DNA of 64,000 nucleotides, from contig CM061097.1 in assembly GCA_030770545.1 (NCBI GenBank), forward strand, positions 682,501 to 746,500, read 5' to 3'. This DNA comes from Macropodus opercularis (Eukaryota; Chordata; Actinopteri; Anabantiformes; Osphronemidae). A program made the translations under genes and the position numbers. Below are positions 1 to 33,877 of this stretch, piece by piece (positions within the stretch are counted from its first letter, which is position 1; every line of letters starts with the position of its first letter). The notes below the pieces were generated by a model that was not told where the DNA came from, searched no databases, and saw only the letters and a program-made list of their open reading frames with translations.

Positions 1-214
1 TTCTGCCCTACCAACACACAAACAGAGCTGCTCAGCACCAACGGCTACACTCCGTGAAAACCGGCAAAACACGCTCGAAGGCTGCACTTTGCCATCAGTG
101 TGGTTTAGTTAGCAAAATAAAACCACAGCAGGATGTCAGACATGAAAATGATACAAGAAGCAAACTGAAGGAGAGAAAAAAAACAGCAATGAAAGTGTGA
201 GTTTGATCCCAGTC
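1..214. other. Sequence beyond the kansl3 3' end
   Basis: I see no coding exon, RNA gene or repeat in this stretch. Confidence 0.5.
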
Positions 215-220
215 TTTATT
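215..220 (-). terminator. kansl3: kansl3 poly(A) signal
   Basis: The minus strand reads AATAAA here, about 450 bp beyond the kansl3 stop at 664. Region 221-663 then forms a plausible 3' UTR with no further conserved coding sequence. This supports ending the gene inside the window. Confidence 0.6.
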
Positions 221-663
221 CAAAACAGATGCCATGTGTAGTACTATTGCATTTTAGAATGTGTATGAAGTCATGAATACGATCATTCAATAGAGGAGTT
301 TACAAAACGTCACTACATGAGGCAAATGACAACAGAAGAATGAAACGGCCACAAACACAAGCAGTCTGGGATGTTCTGATTCTTGCATCTGGTCAATTTG
401 TTGTAACGTAATTCACAACTCTTCTGCATCGGATCGGTAGATAGTAGAACTTTACATTACCACATGAACATGACTTTCATTTCCAGCATGGTTCTATTGG
501 AACATGAACTCACAACCACTGCTCTGCTTTGAGATGCTACAGAGACACATCTACCTTCAGGTTCCTCCAAGCAAACTATCTACACACACTCATCAGAGCA
601 GCCTTCCCTGGCCTACAGACGTCCTGGACGACCCAAAACAGAGGATGAATGAACCCGGGTCAC

Positions 664-6749
<6,086 letters not shown>

Positions 6750-7431
6750 CCTCTCCCTGGGCCCCGAAGGACCCTGGAAATGATTAGTGTCTGTGGACTG
6801 TCCAAGCTGGCAGAGAAGAGGGGGCAGCACAATGACTACCTTCAAGCACCCTTCACCAAGGAACAAGTTTTCTATACAACAAAGGTTTACTGTGATAAAA
6901 GTAACACATTCTGTAAAACCATGCGTCATATGTGTGTGGCTCTGCAAAGAGACCCATGAAGGTGATAAACATTCTGACTGCTCCTTTGCTCCGTGTGTCG
7001 TATCAGACTAACACATTGCGTCTCAGGGCTCGTTTAAAAAACAAGACGAAGCAACCTTAAAAGAAAACCTTAAACGCTGTGAAACTCCGCTTCATGGGGG
7101 TTTAGAGCATTGCTACTGTTACTGTGATTACGATAGACTGTTCACTTTTAACTACTGAAGGACTCTTTGGTTTAGAAACTAGCCCGAACACGAATCGATC
7201 TCTGGCCTGACGTTTGGACCTGCAGGAGCAGGTCTTAGCTTATCTAGTTAAGATGTTCTGGGGCAGCTAATACACTTATAAACCAGCCATTAACAACCAA
7301 ACGTGTGTTTCTCGTTTAATAAATGCAAGTGTAGCATTTCTCACCAGGGTGGACGACGTCTGGCCCAGCTAGCACGCGAACGTTAGCATAGCAAGATAAA
7401 GGCTGAGCGAATAACCGCGCGTTTTCCTCAC

Positions 7432-7610
7432 CTTTATATTTTATTATTCCATTTTCGTCGTAAAGGAACAAACTCTTCTTTTGAACTAAATCACTAAATG
7501 AGTGTCTTTAACAGCAAGTTATGTAAAACACAAATATTTACTGCGTACCAGCCTCACTTCCTTTTGTTGTATGTTTCGTTGCCATGTTAATCTTCATATC
7601 CTCCCTTATC
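7432..7610 (-). other. kansl3: Probable noncoding first exon and promoter of kansl3
   Basis: The coding start exon of kansl3 begins 24 bases upstream of its ATG with a splice acceptor (exon edge 6773), so an upstream exon must exist. On the minus strand a good donor (AAAG then GTGAGG, at 7431) follows an ETS-like GGAAGTG. A CRE-like TGACGTAA lies at 7689-7696. The outer boundary is a guess. Confidence 0.4.
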
Positions 7611-8756
7611 TGGAGCAATAACAACAAGCACGACTGTCGGAGCTGGATTTCCACCGAACTGGCAACCCGTAAGTGTCGCGCCAGTGAGTGACGTAAAACC
7701 GGAGCGGAATAGATGTTTTTTTAGTTTGAACAAACTATCAAAATAAAACACGTTAAACTATTAAATTAGCTAAACTCTAGTCAAATAACTTTCACAACTG
7801 CAATAAATTAATTTGTAAATGACACTGACTTTTCTGTTCAATGTGTGGATTAAAAACATTTAATTACTTTACTTTTCTCGTGTTCCGGCATAATTTTTAC
7901 ATTGTAAGTGATTTTCAATGTTTCAATTTTCAGTCTCTGAGTTTATGCACATTTCACAAGTTTGGTATCATCTGACACAGAAACGTGTTACTTTAAGAAG
8001 AACGTGTCTAAAAACAGGCAACAGTGTTCAAAGGCTCGTATCTAAACAGTCTGTCAGGTTATGTATCCACACACACACACACACACGATGCTGGTAAAAA
8101 AAAGTGGAATGTTAATTACATGGAAATTGGAAGTAAAGGTTATTGTCTGTGTGTTTCTTTACTTTTTTACTTTACTTTACTTTAGTTCCATGTGTAAAGT
8201 AAAAGAGACCTGAATCCAGATATTTTCTCTTCTGGTTGTTTGCTCTTTCTGATGACCTCTTGTGCTCTCTCCTTGTTTGTGGACAAAGGTCCTTGTAGAC
8301 ACTGATGAAAAACGCTACGTGCACCTCTCAGATCTGACAACAGCCTCTAAAATGGTGAGTTTCACGATTGTCCAATAAAACGTGGTTTGTTTGTCCAAAG
8401 CATTTTGGTCCAGATGAATCGTGCATGCAATCATTCGTGTTACACGTTCAGGTGTGACGTTAGCTTTCCGTTTATTCCTGCCTTTGTCAAATGGATGTTT
8501 GGGGATGAACACATCTGGGTTGAACGAGCTCAGACCAGACGCTTGTTTGTGTCGTGAAGAGATTTCTGACCGTGGCCTTGCTGCTGTGCTCTCTGGTCCC
8601 ACTGTAATAAAAACATGTAATCACACATTTTCTCCATAACAACATCGCACATTACGATTTTGCTGAATGTTTTATCACTGACAGGACGACGCAGACGACC
8701 CCTGGCACGCGGTCGGGTCCACGTGGAGAAACGTGGCCTGTATGGACTGCACCTGA
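7584..8756 (+). CDS. Candidate three-exon small ORF divergent from kansl3 (70 aa, unrecognised)
   Basis: Three segments join in frame: 7584-7668 (GCCATG context, ends at a GTAAGT donor), 8299-8354 (acceptor CCTTGTAG, donor GTGAGT) and 8685-8756 (acceptor CACTGACAG, ending TGA). Phases are consistent and the product is 70 aa. It begins with a short hydrophobic run (MLIFISSLIW) and ends in an acidic, Trp/Cys-containing tail (DDADDPWHAVGSTWRN). I do not recognise the family. The position, starting within the kansl3 promoter on the opposite strand, fits a bidirectional promoter transcript. It could equally be a chance combination of splice-like sites; no poly(A) signal was identified. Existence is inference. 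Confidence 0.25.
8070..8089. repeat. (AC)n microsatellite
   Basis: A short uninterrupted run of about nine CA dinucleotides. Confidence 0.9.
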
Positions 8757-9420
8757 TGCATCAGCACGTTAAAACAACGAGGACAAGTGTGTGCATTCAC
8801 CGTCCGCATCACCTTGTCGTGGCAGGTATGGCAGACCTGTCAGTGTTCGACCCGGCAGCTTGTGAATACGTAGTGCACAAGAAAGACAACCCAGACGTGC
8901 AGTGTCCAGTGTTTTCTTCAGTCAGGAAGTGACCGAAACGCGTCTCTGCCACTGCTGCCTTGGTTTAGCTTATCAAAACCATTTCAGGTGGTGAAATACT
9001 GGACGGGTTGCATGAATGTGTTTACAGAGAAACATACTGAGACAGACCCTCAGACAAGCTGAGCTATAACGTGAAGGTCTGAAATACACCATGTGCGTCT
9101 ACATTTACAAAACCAATTCATTCTGACTCACTGGAAGTTAGAGGCCGACCGGTCAGATCACGGCTGGCGCTTGTTTGGTTCCACTCTGGCTCTTTTCCTT
9201 CAGCTCATTGACTCAGAATGTAAATGACAGAAGCTGAGGTATGAAGTGAACGCAACCTTTGGTCGTTACAGACATGAACTATTGCTATTCATGGCTCACC
9301 CGATATTATTTTCTACTATTTTCCACAGGCACCTGACAGCCTTAAAATAGTGCTGAGTAGGATTTAAAGCAGGCACAAACCCATGACTCACCACCAGGTG
9401 GGAGGACAATCAAGCAGATT
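8757..9420. other. Intergenic region between kansl3 and antxr1
   Basis: No supported exon. A 90-codon open frame at 8660-8932 has no recognisable similarity. Confidence 0.4.
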
Positions 9421-9426
9421 CAGAAC

Positions 9427-9962
9427 AGAGAGAGAAACAGAGACAGAGAGAAACAGAGACAGAGAGAAACAGAGACAGAGAGAAACAGATACAGAGAGAA
9501 ACAGAGACAGACAGAAACAGAGACAGACAGAAACAGAGACAGACAGAAACAGAGACAGACAGAAACAGAGACAGAGAGAAACAGAGACAGAGAGAAACAG
9601 AGACAGACAGAAACAGAGACAGACAGAAACAGAGACAGACAGAAACAGAGACAGAGAGAAACAGAGACAGAGAGAAACAGAGACAGACAGAAACAGAGAC
9701 AGACAGAAACAGAGACAGACAGAAACAGAGACAGACAGAAACAGAGACAGAGAGAAACAGAGACAGAGAGAAACAGAGACAGACAGAAACAGAGACAGAC
9801 AGAAACAGAGACAGAGAGAAACAGAGACAGAGAGAAACAGAGACAGACAGAAACAGAGACAGAGAGAAACAGAGACAGAGAGAAACAGAGACAGAGAGAA
9901 ACAGAGACAGACAGAAACAGAGACAGAGAGAAACAGAGACAGAGAGAAACAGAGACAGATCG
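9427..9962 (+). repeat. 16-bp minisatellite upstream of antxr1
   Basis: About 33 copies of a purine-rich 16-mer, agagaaacagagacag, and a variant with acag replacing agag. The two variants come in blocks (roughly 5, 4, 2, 3, 2, 4, 2, 2, 2, 1, 3, 1, 2 copies alternating), indicating expansion of multi-unit blocks. The unit has no stop in one frame, which creates a spurious 207-codon Arg/Glu/Gln/Thr ORF. The array ends about 220 bp before the antxr1 start codon. Confidence 0.95.
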
Positions 9963-10184
9963 GGAGCGTTTTGCAGAGGAGAATCTCAGAGGATCACATC
10001 ATGTGAGAGGATCTGTTGCATGTCCACATCATTAACACAAAGCAACGCTGGAGCTCATGTGAAGAAGTCAACACCCGACTCGTTGCCTGGATTTGTCTCT
10101 CAGTGCTGAAGAAACCTGTGAGGAGGGTGAACTCGGGGTCACGTATGCGGTTTGGCTCATCGTCGCCTTTCTGCGGATGGAATA

Positions 10185-17709
<7,525 letters not shown>

Positions 17710-19088
17710 AGTTGAGGCAGCGATGTCAGCCAGGTCACGCTGAGGCTGGGGCCTGTTCACCCCGATGCTTGAATCGCATGGACATTCTCTGTAGGTGAGG
17801 TCATGCAGCCCAGCTCAAAAACATTGGCCTTCGTGGTCCTGGGAGCTGCTTCACGTCCCCAACGTCGGTACATCAACAAGGAGCAAAGAGCATTTTTATG
17901 TTTTCATACTGAAACATGATTCTGTGCACAGTCACTTCCTGTGAGGTGAAATGTTGATTGAAGACTTAGAGAAATCTCAATCCTTGTTTTTGAATGTTGA
18001 GCAACTGCATTTAATGGTGTTTGAGTCAGCATTGTTCGCTTTTACATACGATTTTTATGTGTATTTTTCAATAAGTAGAACACATTTCAACTTCTGAGGC
18101 AAACGTAGAGAAATCGTTGCTGATAACTTAAATACATACAACAAACCTGAACTTGTTGCCTTCTGTCGCATCACTAATGTGAGTAGTGGATTTAGCTTCT
18201 GTTCCACACTTTCATTCGCTCTAGGTCTCAAGTACAGACAAAATCAGGGAAGAGCTTTGAACATGACTCCGCTTCTGTGCTGGATGGACTTTATCCTGAA
18301 GAAACCAGGTGTGCTCACATTTCTGTGTGAAACAGACCATATCCGTCATAGGTTTACCAACGAGTCAGCATCTGCAGCAAATCTGTCTTTCTGCACAAAG
18401 AGCTTCAGGTTCCTTGAGTCACTGGGTCATAAAGGTTCAGTGTGGATCAGGAGGTTAATTGGAGCCTGTTGTGACAGTGATGGAGTCTGAGCAGGAAGTG
18501 AAGCAGAAGGACCCAACTTTCCGTCGGCACCGTCCGTGGACGCCTTTGTCAGTTTCAATCGATGTGAAAGTAAAACAACGTACATGTACTGAACTGGACT
18601 TCGTCTCTCTGTACTTTAACTTGTGAATAATTTGGAGACGGTTCCACGTTGTTGCTCTGGGCTTTCACTGCAGCCTGGCGTGTCTAAATGTCAGTTTATA
18701 GCTGGGTTGTGTCTCACTGCCTCTAATGAGGGGAAAAGGACAGCTATGCAGCACATCCATGACCAATCCCAGATGTTCGCATATTACATAACGTCACATG
18801 CACAAAAGAAGTTGTCTGTCCTGGAAAAGACAAGACACCATGTAAACCCCAGGAAACGTGGACATGCCCGCACTAATCACAGGAGGAGAAACAGGCTAAA
18901 TGTTCGCCCTGAACACACAGACATCACTAGTCACAGATGTTTACTGTGAAAACGCGCGACCGGACCCATCACGGACACACCTGCGTGCACCTGGTCCCGC
19001 CTGGTTCCACCTGGTGAACGTCACTCAATCCAGACTCGTGCTCATAGCAGCCGTCGCTTCGGTTCCGTCGGCGGACCAGAGGACCAAC
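17710..19088 (+). other. antxr1: Region after the antxr1 stop (probable long 3' UTR)
   Basis: No AATAAA is seen between the antxr1 stop and the one at 19627, so this may be a 1.9-kb 3' UTR. I see no second supported exon; short open frames here (for example 18179-18490) have no recognisable content. Confidence 0.4.
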
Positions 19089-19565
19089 ATGCTCCCCGTG
19101 TCTGGAGGCTGGACGCGGCCTTTGCTGGGCGCCGTGGCCGCTTTGTGTAACTACTCTACCGCTGCGTGTGAAGCCGTGGTTGCGATCAGTGACTGCGGCG
19201 AAGTCCTTCTGGAAACTGCGCTCGCCTTCACCGACAGCGTGTCTCTCTCCCTGGCCGCCATGCTGCGGCTGAACGCCTTCCTCAGGCTCGCGCTGGCAGG
19301 TGTGCTCTTCTCGCGAGAGGACCGGGACCGACGGAGACGCTCGAGCTGCGCCACGCGGCCTCGCGCCTTCGGGGAAAGCGGCTGTTCTCCTCTGTGCTGG
19401 GGCGAAGCGGCATCTGCGCAGCTGGGCTCCGTCCGGTCCGCGCTGCGGGTCGTGCACGCGCTCGGCCGCTGCGCTCGGTCCGTGTGCGCGGCCCTCGTCC
19501 ACGTGGTGCCGTCGCTCCTGCGCGTCGCGGGCCTGTGGACTGGACTCGGCGAGCTCCTCAGCTGA
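19089..19565 (+). CDS. Unrecognised intronless GC-rich ORF (158 aa)
   Basis: An uninterrupted frame from ATG at 19089 to TGA at 19563-19565, in a locally GC- and CpG-rich segment unlike its surroundings. An AATAAA follows 62 bp after the stop. The product is rich in Leu, Ala and Cys with hydrophobic stretches near both ends and a central Arg-rich basic run (DRDRRRRSS). I cannot assign a family. It may be a small intronless gene, a decayed retrocopy, or merely open sequence within the antxr1 3' UTR, since GC-rich DNA gives long frames by chance. Overlapping frames on both strands are also open, which lowers confidence. Confidence 0.3.
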   Translation: MLPVSGGWTRPLLGAVAALCNYSTAACEAVVAISDCGEVLLETALAFTDSVSLSLAAMLRLNAFLRLALAGVLFSREDRDRRRRSSCATRPRAFGESGCSPLCWGEAASAQLGSVRSALRVVHALGRCARSVCAALVHVVPSLLRVAGLWTGLGELLS

Positions 19566-19626
19566 TTAACGGCCAGAAACCTAACGACTGACAAGTTTTA
19601 CTGTTCCCATGTCAGTGTTTATCTCT

Positions 19627-19632
19627 AATAAA
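19627..19632 (+). terminator. Plus-strand poly(A) signal (antxr1 or the 19089 ORF)
   Basis: AATAAA on the plus strand, facing the gfpt1 signal at 19706-19711. Confidence 0.6.
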
Positions 19633-19705
19633 GTATGTGATTACATTTCCGAGTGTGGCCCAACAAATGAGCTCAGACACCGTCAGAACTGGAGACATAC
19701 TCCAC

Positions 19706-19711
19706 TTTATT
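19706..19711 (-). terminator. gfpt1: gfpt1 poly(A) signal
   Basis: The minus strand reads AATAAA. It would give gfpt1 a 3' UTR of about 1.25 kb (20956 down to about 19690) and a tail-to-tail arrangement with the plus-strand transcript. Confidence 0.55.
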
Positions 19712-20956
19712 GCATCACTAATAAATAATCCCTCAGTAACAGTACCTGTAACAACACTGTCCAGTTTGAACCCAGTTGTGGTGGCTGTAAGATGAACCGA
19801 AACCACGGAGGACAGCAAACCGGGTTTCCTGTCCCCCACCAGACTCTCTCCTCTACTGAGCCTAAGGAAACATTTACATTGTGCCTGTAACCGCATTTCC
19901 CCCTTTAGGCCTCCAGGCGTGTTTCATAGCACGGATCTACCAGCGTCAGTAAATGTAGAGCTACAAAACAAACATGAACCTAAAGACCTGCTTGGTTTCC
20001 AATGCCATGGTAGAAATATTTGGTTGATAGATTCTGACAGTAACATTCACATTTTAAATCAAAGAGCAACTGCAATAATAAAAAATTTAATTTTAGAAGA
20101 AAATGGAACCTATAAAACAAAAGGAAAGAAATCAGAGCTACATATGGTCCCGATGTAGTCGTAGCAGGAGTCATGGTGGCAGCGTGGAGGACGGCACCTG
20201 GGTGCAAATTCAGGGTAGTAACTTCATCTCACTAGACTGACTTGACTGACAGTATTATTATTATTCAAACGCAAGTGACTGATCAAGTCACAGGGAGGCA
20301 ACAGGGTTGACATAAGACTAAATATGTCCCTTTGGTGTTTGTGGCTCATTAACAGAGTGGAACCTGGAGTTAAAGTCTCTAACTCCAAGCTCATAGCAAA
20401 GAATAAACCTTACACATTAGCGTATTGACAAGTTTTATCTTATCCTGCTCCTAGTTTGTTGTGAGTGTGGCAAACTGCTGTAATTACGAAGCGTTGACCT
20501 GTGTCTTGGAATAATTTAAGACGACTTCAACTGTAAAGACACTTCGAATGATTAGCTGCCAAAGAAAAACGTCCCTACTAACTACAACTGAGAGCACTAC
20601 AGAAGGAAAAGTCTTCAGACCCCAACTCATGAGCTGGACAGCAGCGACCAATCCTCACAAAGTGAACAGTGCTTCACGCGTCAAATGATCACTAGTGCTA
20701 CAAACTAAACCCAAACGTGTGATGTGCCAGCCCAGACTGCCACCACGGACACAACTACGCTAACATTTACATGACGATGAGACTAGGGTTTCCCAGAAAA
20801 CACACGGGGATACGCCGATAATATGCAACAGTCAGATACATTACTGCCGAGTACAAGATTGCATTAAAAAGAGCTGAGACGCAAGCGGACACTGTGTCTC
20901 ACTGTGTGGGTTCTGTCTTTGTTCTGCCAGGTTGTTGCACGGTGACGATGAGATGT

Positions 20957-30057
<9,101 letters not shown>

Positions 30058-30228
30058 GTCTACAGTTTCGCTGCCAGTTACAACTGCTTGAGAAGCTGAG
30101 AACGCCTGTCACGTTAGCTTCACCTCCTCTGACTCCGGTGAAGCTCAGCCAACCACCGTCCTCAGCGGCGCCGTCTGATTGGAAGAGCGGTCTGTCACTC
30201 AAAGGGTTGGTTCAGACGCAGGCACTCC

Positions 30229-30236
30229 TGACGTGG
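30229..30236 (-). promoter_or_regulatory. gfpt1: UPRE-like site in the gfpt1 promoter
   Basis: TGACGTGG on the plus strand (CCACGTCA on the gene strand), 172 bp upstream of the gfpt1 ATG. This is the XBP1/ATF6 unfolded-protein-response element core. GFPT1 is an established XBP1s target in mammals; that this copy works is inference. Confidence 0.5.
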
Positions 30237-30912
30237 CAGCAGGATGCGGATCCTGCACAGTTGACACAGTAGCAGACAGGCCTGTGGGGCCTTTACGGCC
30301 GCTTGAGCGTAACGGGTTCACCGTATGTACGCACTATTTAGATACACCAGCACCGTCGTTTGCTGTTTACCTATACTGGTTAAACACAATGTCTCACAGG
30401 TTAGCTTGAAAGAGTCAAAATGTGCACTGGTGAATTAGGTAAAACGAAAAAAAAACGCACTAGTTAAGTAACTGAAGCCACGTAGACCACATTTAACGAG
30501 TCAGTGCCACAATGTCACACTGGTAACAGGATTCAGGAGCCCGGTTTGCATATTACATACTAAATACTACTAGTAACGTTTGTCTAGCAACACTAGTAGC
30601 TGCATTTAGCACTTTATCTAGTTAAAGCTCAAACCTTAATGAACTGAACGTTTATAACAGGGAAGTACGGTGTCTGGTGGTGAGACGTTTCCTCCCATGA
30701 TGATGCTCCAACTTTTGTTTGCTGTTTGTCTGAAAGTGAAAGCAGTGTGACTAACAAGCAGCTGACGCTAACGTGCAGTATCTAAAATGCATCGCTTTAC
30801 TATTAATGTTGTATTTGAAGTAAGGCGTTCACTTGAGTACACATTTAAAATTTGTTTAGTTTCCCTTTAGGCCCCTCAATGCAGCGCCACCGTCGAGGGG
30901 CGTCTACGTATG

Positions 30913-30925
30913 GTTACTAGGCAAC
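30913..30925 (+). promoter_or_regulatory. rsph14: RFX X-box upstream of rsph14
   Basis: GTTACTAGGCAAC: two inverted RFX half-sites (GTTACT and GGCAAC) separated by one base, 62 bp before the rsph14 ATG. X-boxes close to the start are the standard control element of motile-cilium genes, matching the gene product. Confidence 0.7.
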
Positions 30926-30986
30926 AGCTGCTAGGCGTTTGGGCTAACTCAGCAGCTAACCGGTTAGCTCCAACTTAACCGTCCTA

Positions 30987-33185
30987 ATGGCGGCTGTTCT
31001 GGTGGACCCGAGCCGGGCCCCGGTGGCCTTCGGGCAGCTGGCGGTACCGCAGCTGTTCGAGGAGCTGCGGCAGCTGGAGACCGGCCGTAGGCAGCGGACT
31101 CTGGCTACACTTTGCGACCTTATGCACGACCCGGAGCGACTCTACCAGACCGTCAGTGGAGGTCAGAGGTCAACGCTGGAGTAGCGACTAGTGCCCGTGT
31201 TCGCTTCATGTCATGTTCTGGTTCCGTCTCACAGAGCCGCCAGATAAGAAGCAGTACCTTTGTACGTGTCCTTCACCTGATGCCTGCTCTGCTGCAGGTT
31301 TTCTGGAGCAGCTGAAGCTTCCGTTGAAGGATGAAGACCCATCAGTCCGAACCCAGACCTGTGAGCTGCTTCAGCTTCTGACCCGCCACAGCAGCGGCAG
31401 GTGACTTAGCCTTAGTTACAGACGAAGCCAAACAATTCCTGTCTAATTAGTACGAAACAACCCAATATTGCAATTGTCTACATAATGGTACAGAACGTCG
31501 CCACACGTTTGCCTTAGCTGTTCTCTGACGTCACCAGGAGGTGGCGCTCTGACACCACTAATGTCCCGGTAACTGCAGATTAACGAGTAGGACCTTTACT
31601 CATCAGCTACGTGGATGTCAAGTGTGTCTTTATACCTAATACAACATGATGCAGCTGTTTTACTGATGATGGTGATGATGAATCGGTTCTGACCCACTTG
31701 ATGTTCAGTTCTGCTTTCACAACACATACAGAGAAGCTGAAGCTTCATTTCACAGCTGTGTCTGTGCTGTGTGCGGCAGACAGGCCCTGCTCGCCTCCTC
31801 CCTGCTGCCTCCTCTCTCCCTGCTGCTGGACGACTCCTCACCCTGTTGCAGGGCAAACGTCCATCGAGTGCTGAACCACCTCGCTCTGCTGCCGGCAGGT
31901 ACAGTGGACAAGATGCCATTTAGGTCTGATGTAATAACCATCAATACCTTCCTTTGCATCAACAGCCAAACTGTTAAATAATCATAAATTTATATGAAAA
32001 AATCGAATGCTGATGCTACCTATTAATCTAAATCAACAACTATTCAATACATGCTTGACGACTCACTATTTTTATGTAAGAGTAATTAAGCTTTGCCGTA
32101 TATATTAACTATGCTAACCTGTAGTGATCAAAGTAACCATAGGGACGTGTCCGACAGGAGCAGAGTCTCTCCTCAGTTTGGTTCCTAAACTCATGCTGAA
32201 GCTCAGAGAGGAGCAGGAAGATGAAGAGGAAGTGCAGGTGCTGCTCCTCTCCACCCTCAGCCGCTGCTCCAGGCTGGACGCTCTCCCGGCTCTGGCCTGT
32301 GATGGGGTCCCGCTGCTGGGTCACAGACTCTCCCACCGCTCCCTGAACATCCGCAGAGAGGCGGCTGCAGCCATGATGGCTCTCAGGTAGCCCGCCATGT
32401 CCTGTCGGAGTCAGGAAGGGGCTGGGCTGCGTGTTTGCTAATTGTGTGACTGCTCTCCACTGCTTTCAGTGTCTCTGAAGACGGGAAGCGGCAGGTGTGT
32501 GAGCAGCGACTCCTTCCTGTCCTGGTTGCTCTGCTGCAGGATGAAGACGTTGAAGTTCAGGCCAACGCTGCAGGAGTCATCATGTTCACTGTGATCTCCA
32601 CCACAGGTGCAAACACACATCTCCTACCTCCAAGAACCAACCTGTCACTATGGTTACTCATTTTTAAGGAAACGGATTTCAGGAGGTGAAGTGACTTAAA
32701 GTGTGTGAACAACAGAAGGAGCAGCTCAGTGATTGGATTTCTGTTGGTGAAGTGCACTCTGGGAATTGTTGTCTTCCAGATTCTTCATATCTTTTGTTTT
32801 AACCACAATGTTAGGAACCACACACTGAAATAGACATGATGTTTAATTTGAGTTTGGTCTTTTTGCAGGTGTGTTTTTTATTCTCCAGCTGGTCCACTTT
32901 GACTTTCCCACCTGTTCCTCTGCAGGTAAGCAGCAGTGTTTGGACCTGGGCGTCGTCCCTGCTCTTGTTGACCTGGTGTCTAAGGAGGAGGAGGATGACG
33001 AGAGGAAGGCCCTCATCATTTACTCCCTGCGAGCTCTCACCTCCCTGGCTGAAGCTCCAGAAGGCCGACGCCTCCTGCAGCAGCAGCTTCCCCTGCTGGT
33101 GAGGAGGGGCGAGGCTGCAGAGAGGGACCAGGACATCAGGCGGGCTGCTCAGAACACGGTCAAGGTCATCACCTGGACCCCCTGA
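30987..33185 (+). CDS. rsph14: Radial spoke head 14 homologue, 7 coding exons
   Basis: RSPH14 (RTDR1) is an armadillo-repeat protein of the ciliary radial spoke. Exons: 30987-31161, 31298-31400, 31780-31898, 32158-32386, 32470-32606, 32926-33185; the 5' untranslated part precedes 30987, so six coding segments are seen here. They sum to 1023 nt, 340 aa (human 348). Matches to human include the block LCDLMHDPE, the motif LKDEDPSVR, EDGKRQVC and the terminal LAEAPEGR. Repeated Leu-rich helices throughout are the ARM repeats. An alternative acceptor at 32868 stays in frame and would add 19 mostly hydrophobic residues before GKQQC. AATAAA occurs 86 bp after the stop. The X-box upstream fits ciliary expression. 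Confidence 0.94.
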
Positions 33186-33270
33186 GAGCCTGAGGACCTA
33201 TGACCTCTAGAACTGCTGGGTTGGTCTCAGCCACAGTTATAATGTTTCTCGTATATAACATGATGCACAC

Positions 33271-33276
33271 AATAAA
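33271..33276 (+). terminator. rsph14: rsph14 poly(A) signal
   Basis: AATAAA on the plus strand, 86 bp after the rsph14 stop codon. Confidence 0.75.
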
Positions 33277-33299
33277 AACCTGAACGATGTCCACACATC

Positions 33300-33877
33300 C
33301 ATTCACATTTCACTTAATATGATATAATTTTTTATTGTATTCACTCTGACAAACTGATGTGATTCAGCAAGAGTGAAGTCAACATGTCATCTGAAACAGG
33401 TGAAGACAACAGAGACTGATTAATTCTGACTCAATGTTTTAACCCAGGATCCTCGTTCACCTTTGACCCCGCAGCCCGACTCAAAAGATGAAAAGTGAAA
33501 GTGGACTCCGCTAGAACCAGTGTCTGGTACCACATGGACACGGGTTTTGTCTGTGACAGACACAAAGTGGTCATGAGTTTAATTACACTACGCAGACGAG
33601 TTCATCCCTTCATTAAATATTCAAAGGTGACTAAAGCAGACTTTCAAAAATAAAGACATAACAATATGTGGAGCCACATTTACTAGTTGTTTGGTGTCTA
33701 GATTAATTTAGCTGTGGTGGGTCTGCTAGCACTAACGTTAGCTTAGCTGGATAACAGCACCATTAAGACACAAACATGCTCACTGTTGTGTATTTTAACG
33801 TCACATCATTTATGAGCCTCTGTCCCTTCATCACCAGCAGGTTGCAATTAACCCCCCCGCCCCCCAATGGACCAGTC
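33300..33877. other. Intergenic region between rsph14 and dmtn
   Basis: No coding exon or repeat recognised; ends in a short C-run before the GA tract. Confidence 0.5.

Noticed and set aside
8660..8932. 90-codon plus-strand ORF
   Set aside because: No recognisable similarity and a different frame from the better-supported three-segment candidate.
9383..10006. 207-codon ORF rich in Arg, Glu, Gln and Thr
   Set aside because: It is the translation of a 16-bp repeat whose units contain no stop; no splice or conservation evidence.
18969..19594. Minus-strand ORFs of 177 and 147 codons
   Set aside because: Shadows of the GC-rich plus-strand ORF; no signal or splice support.
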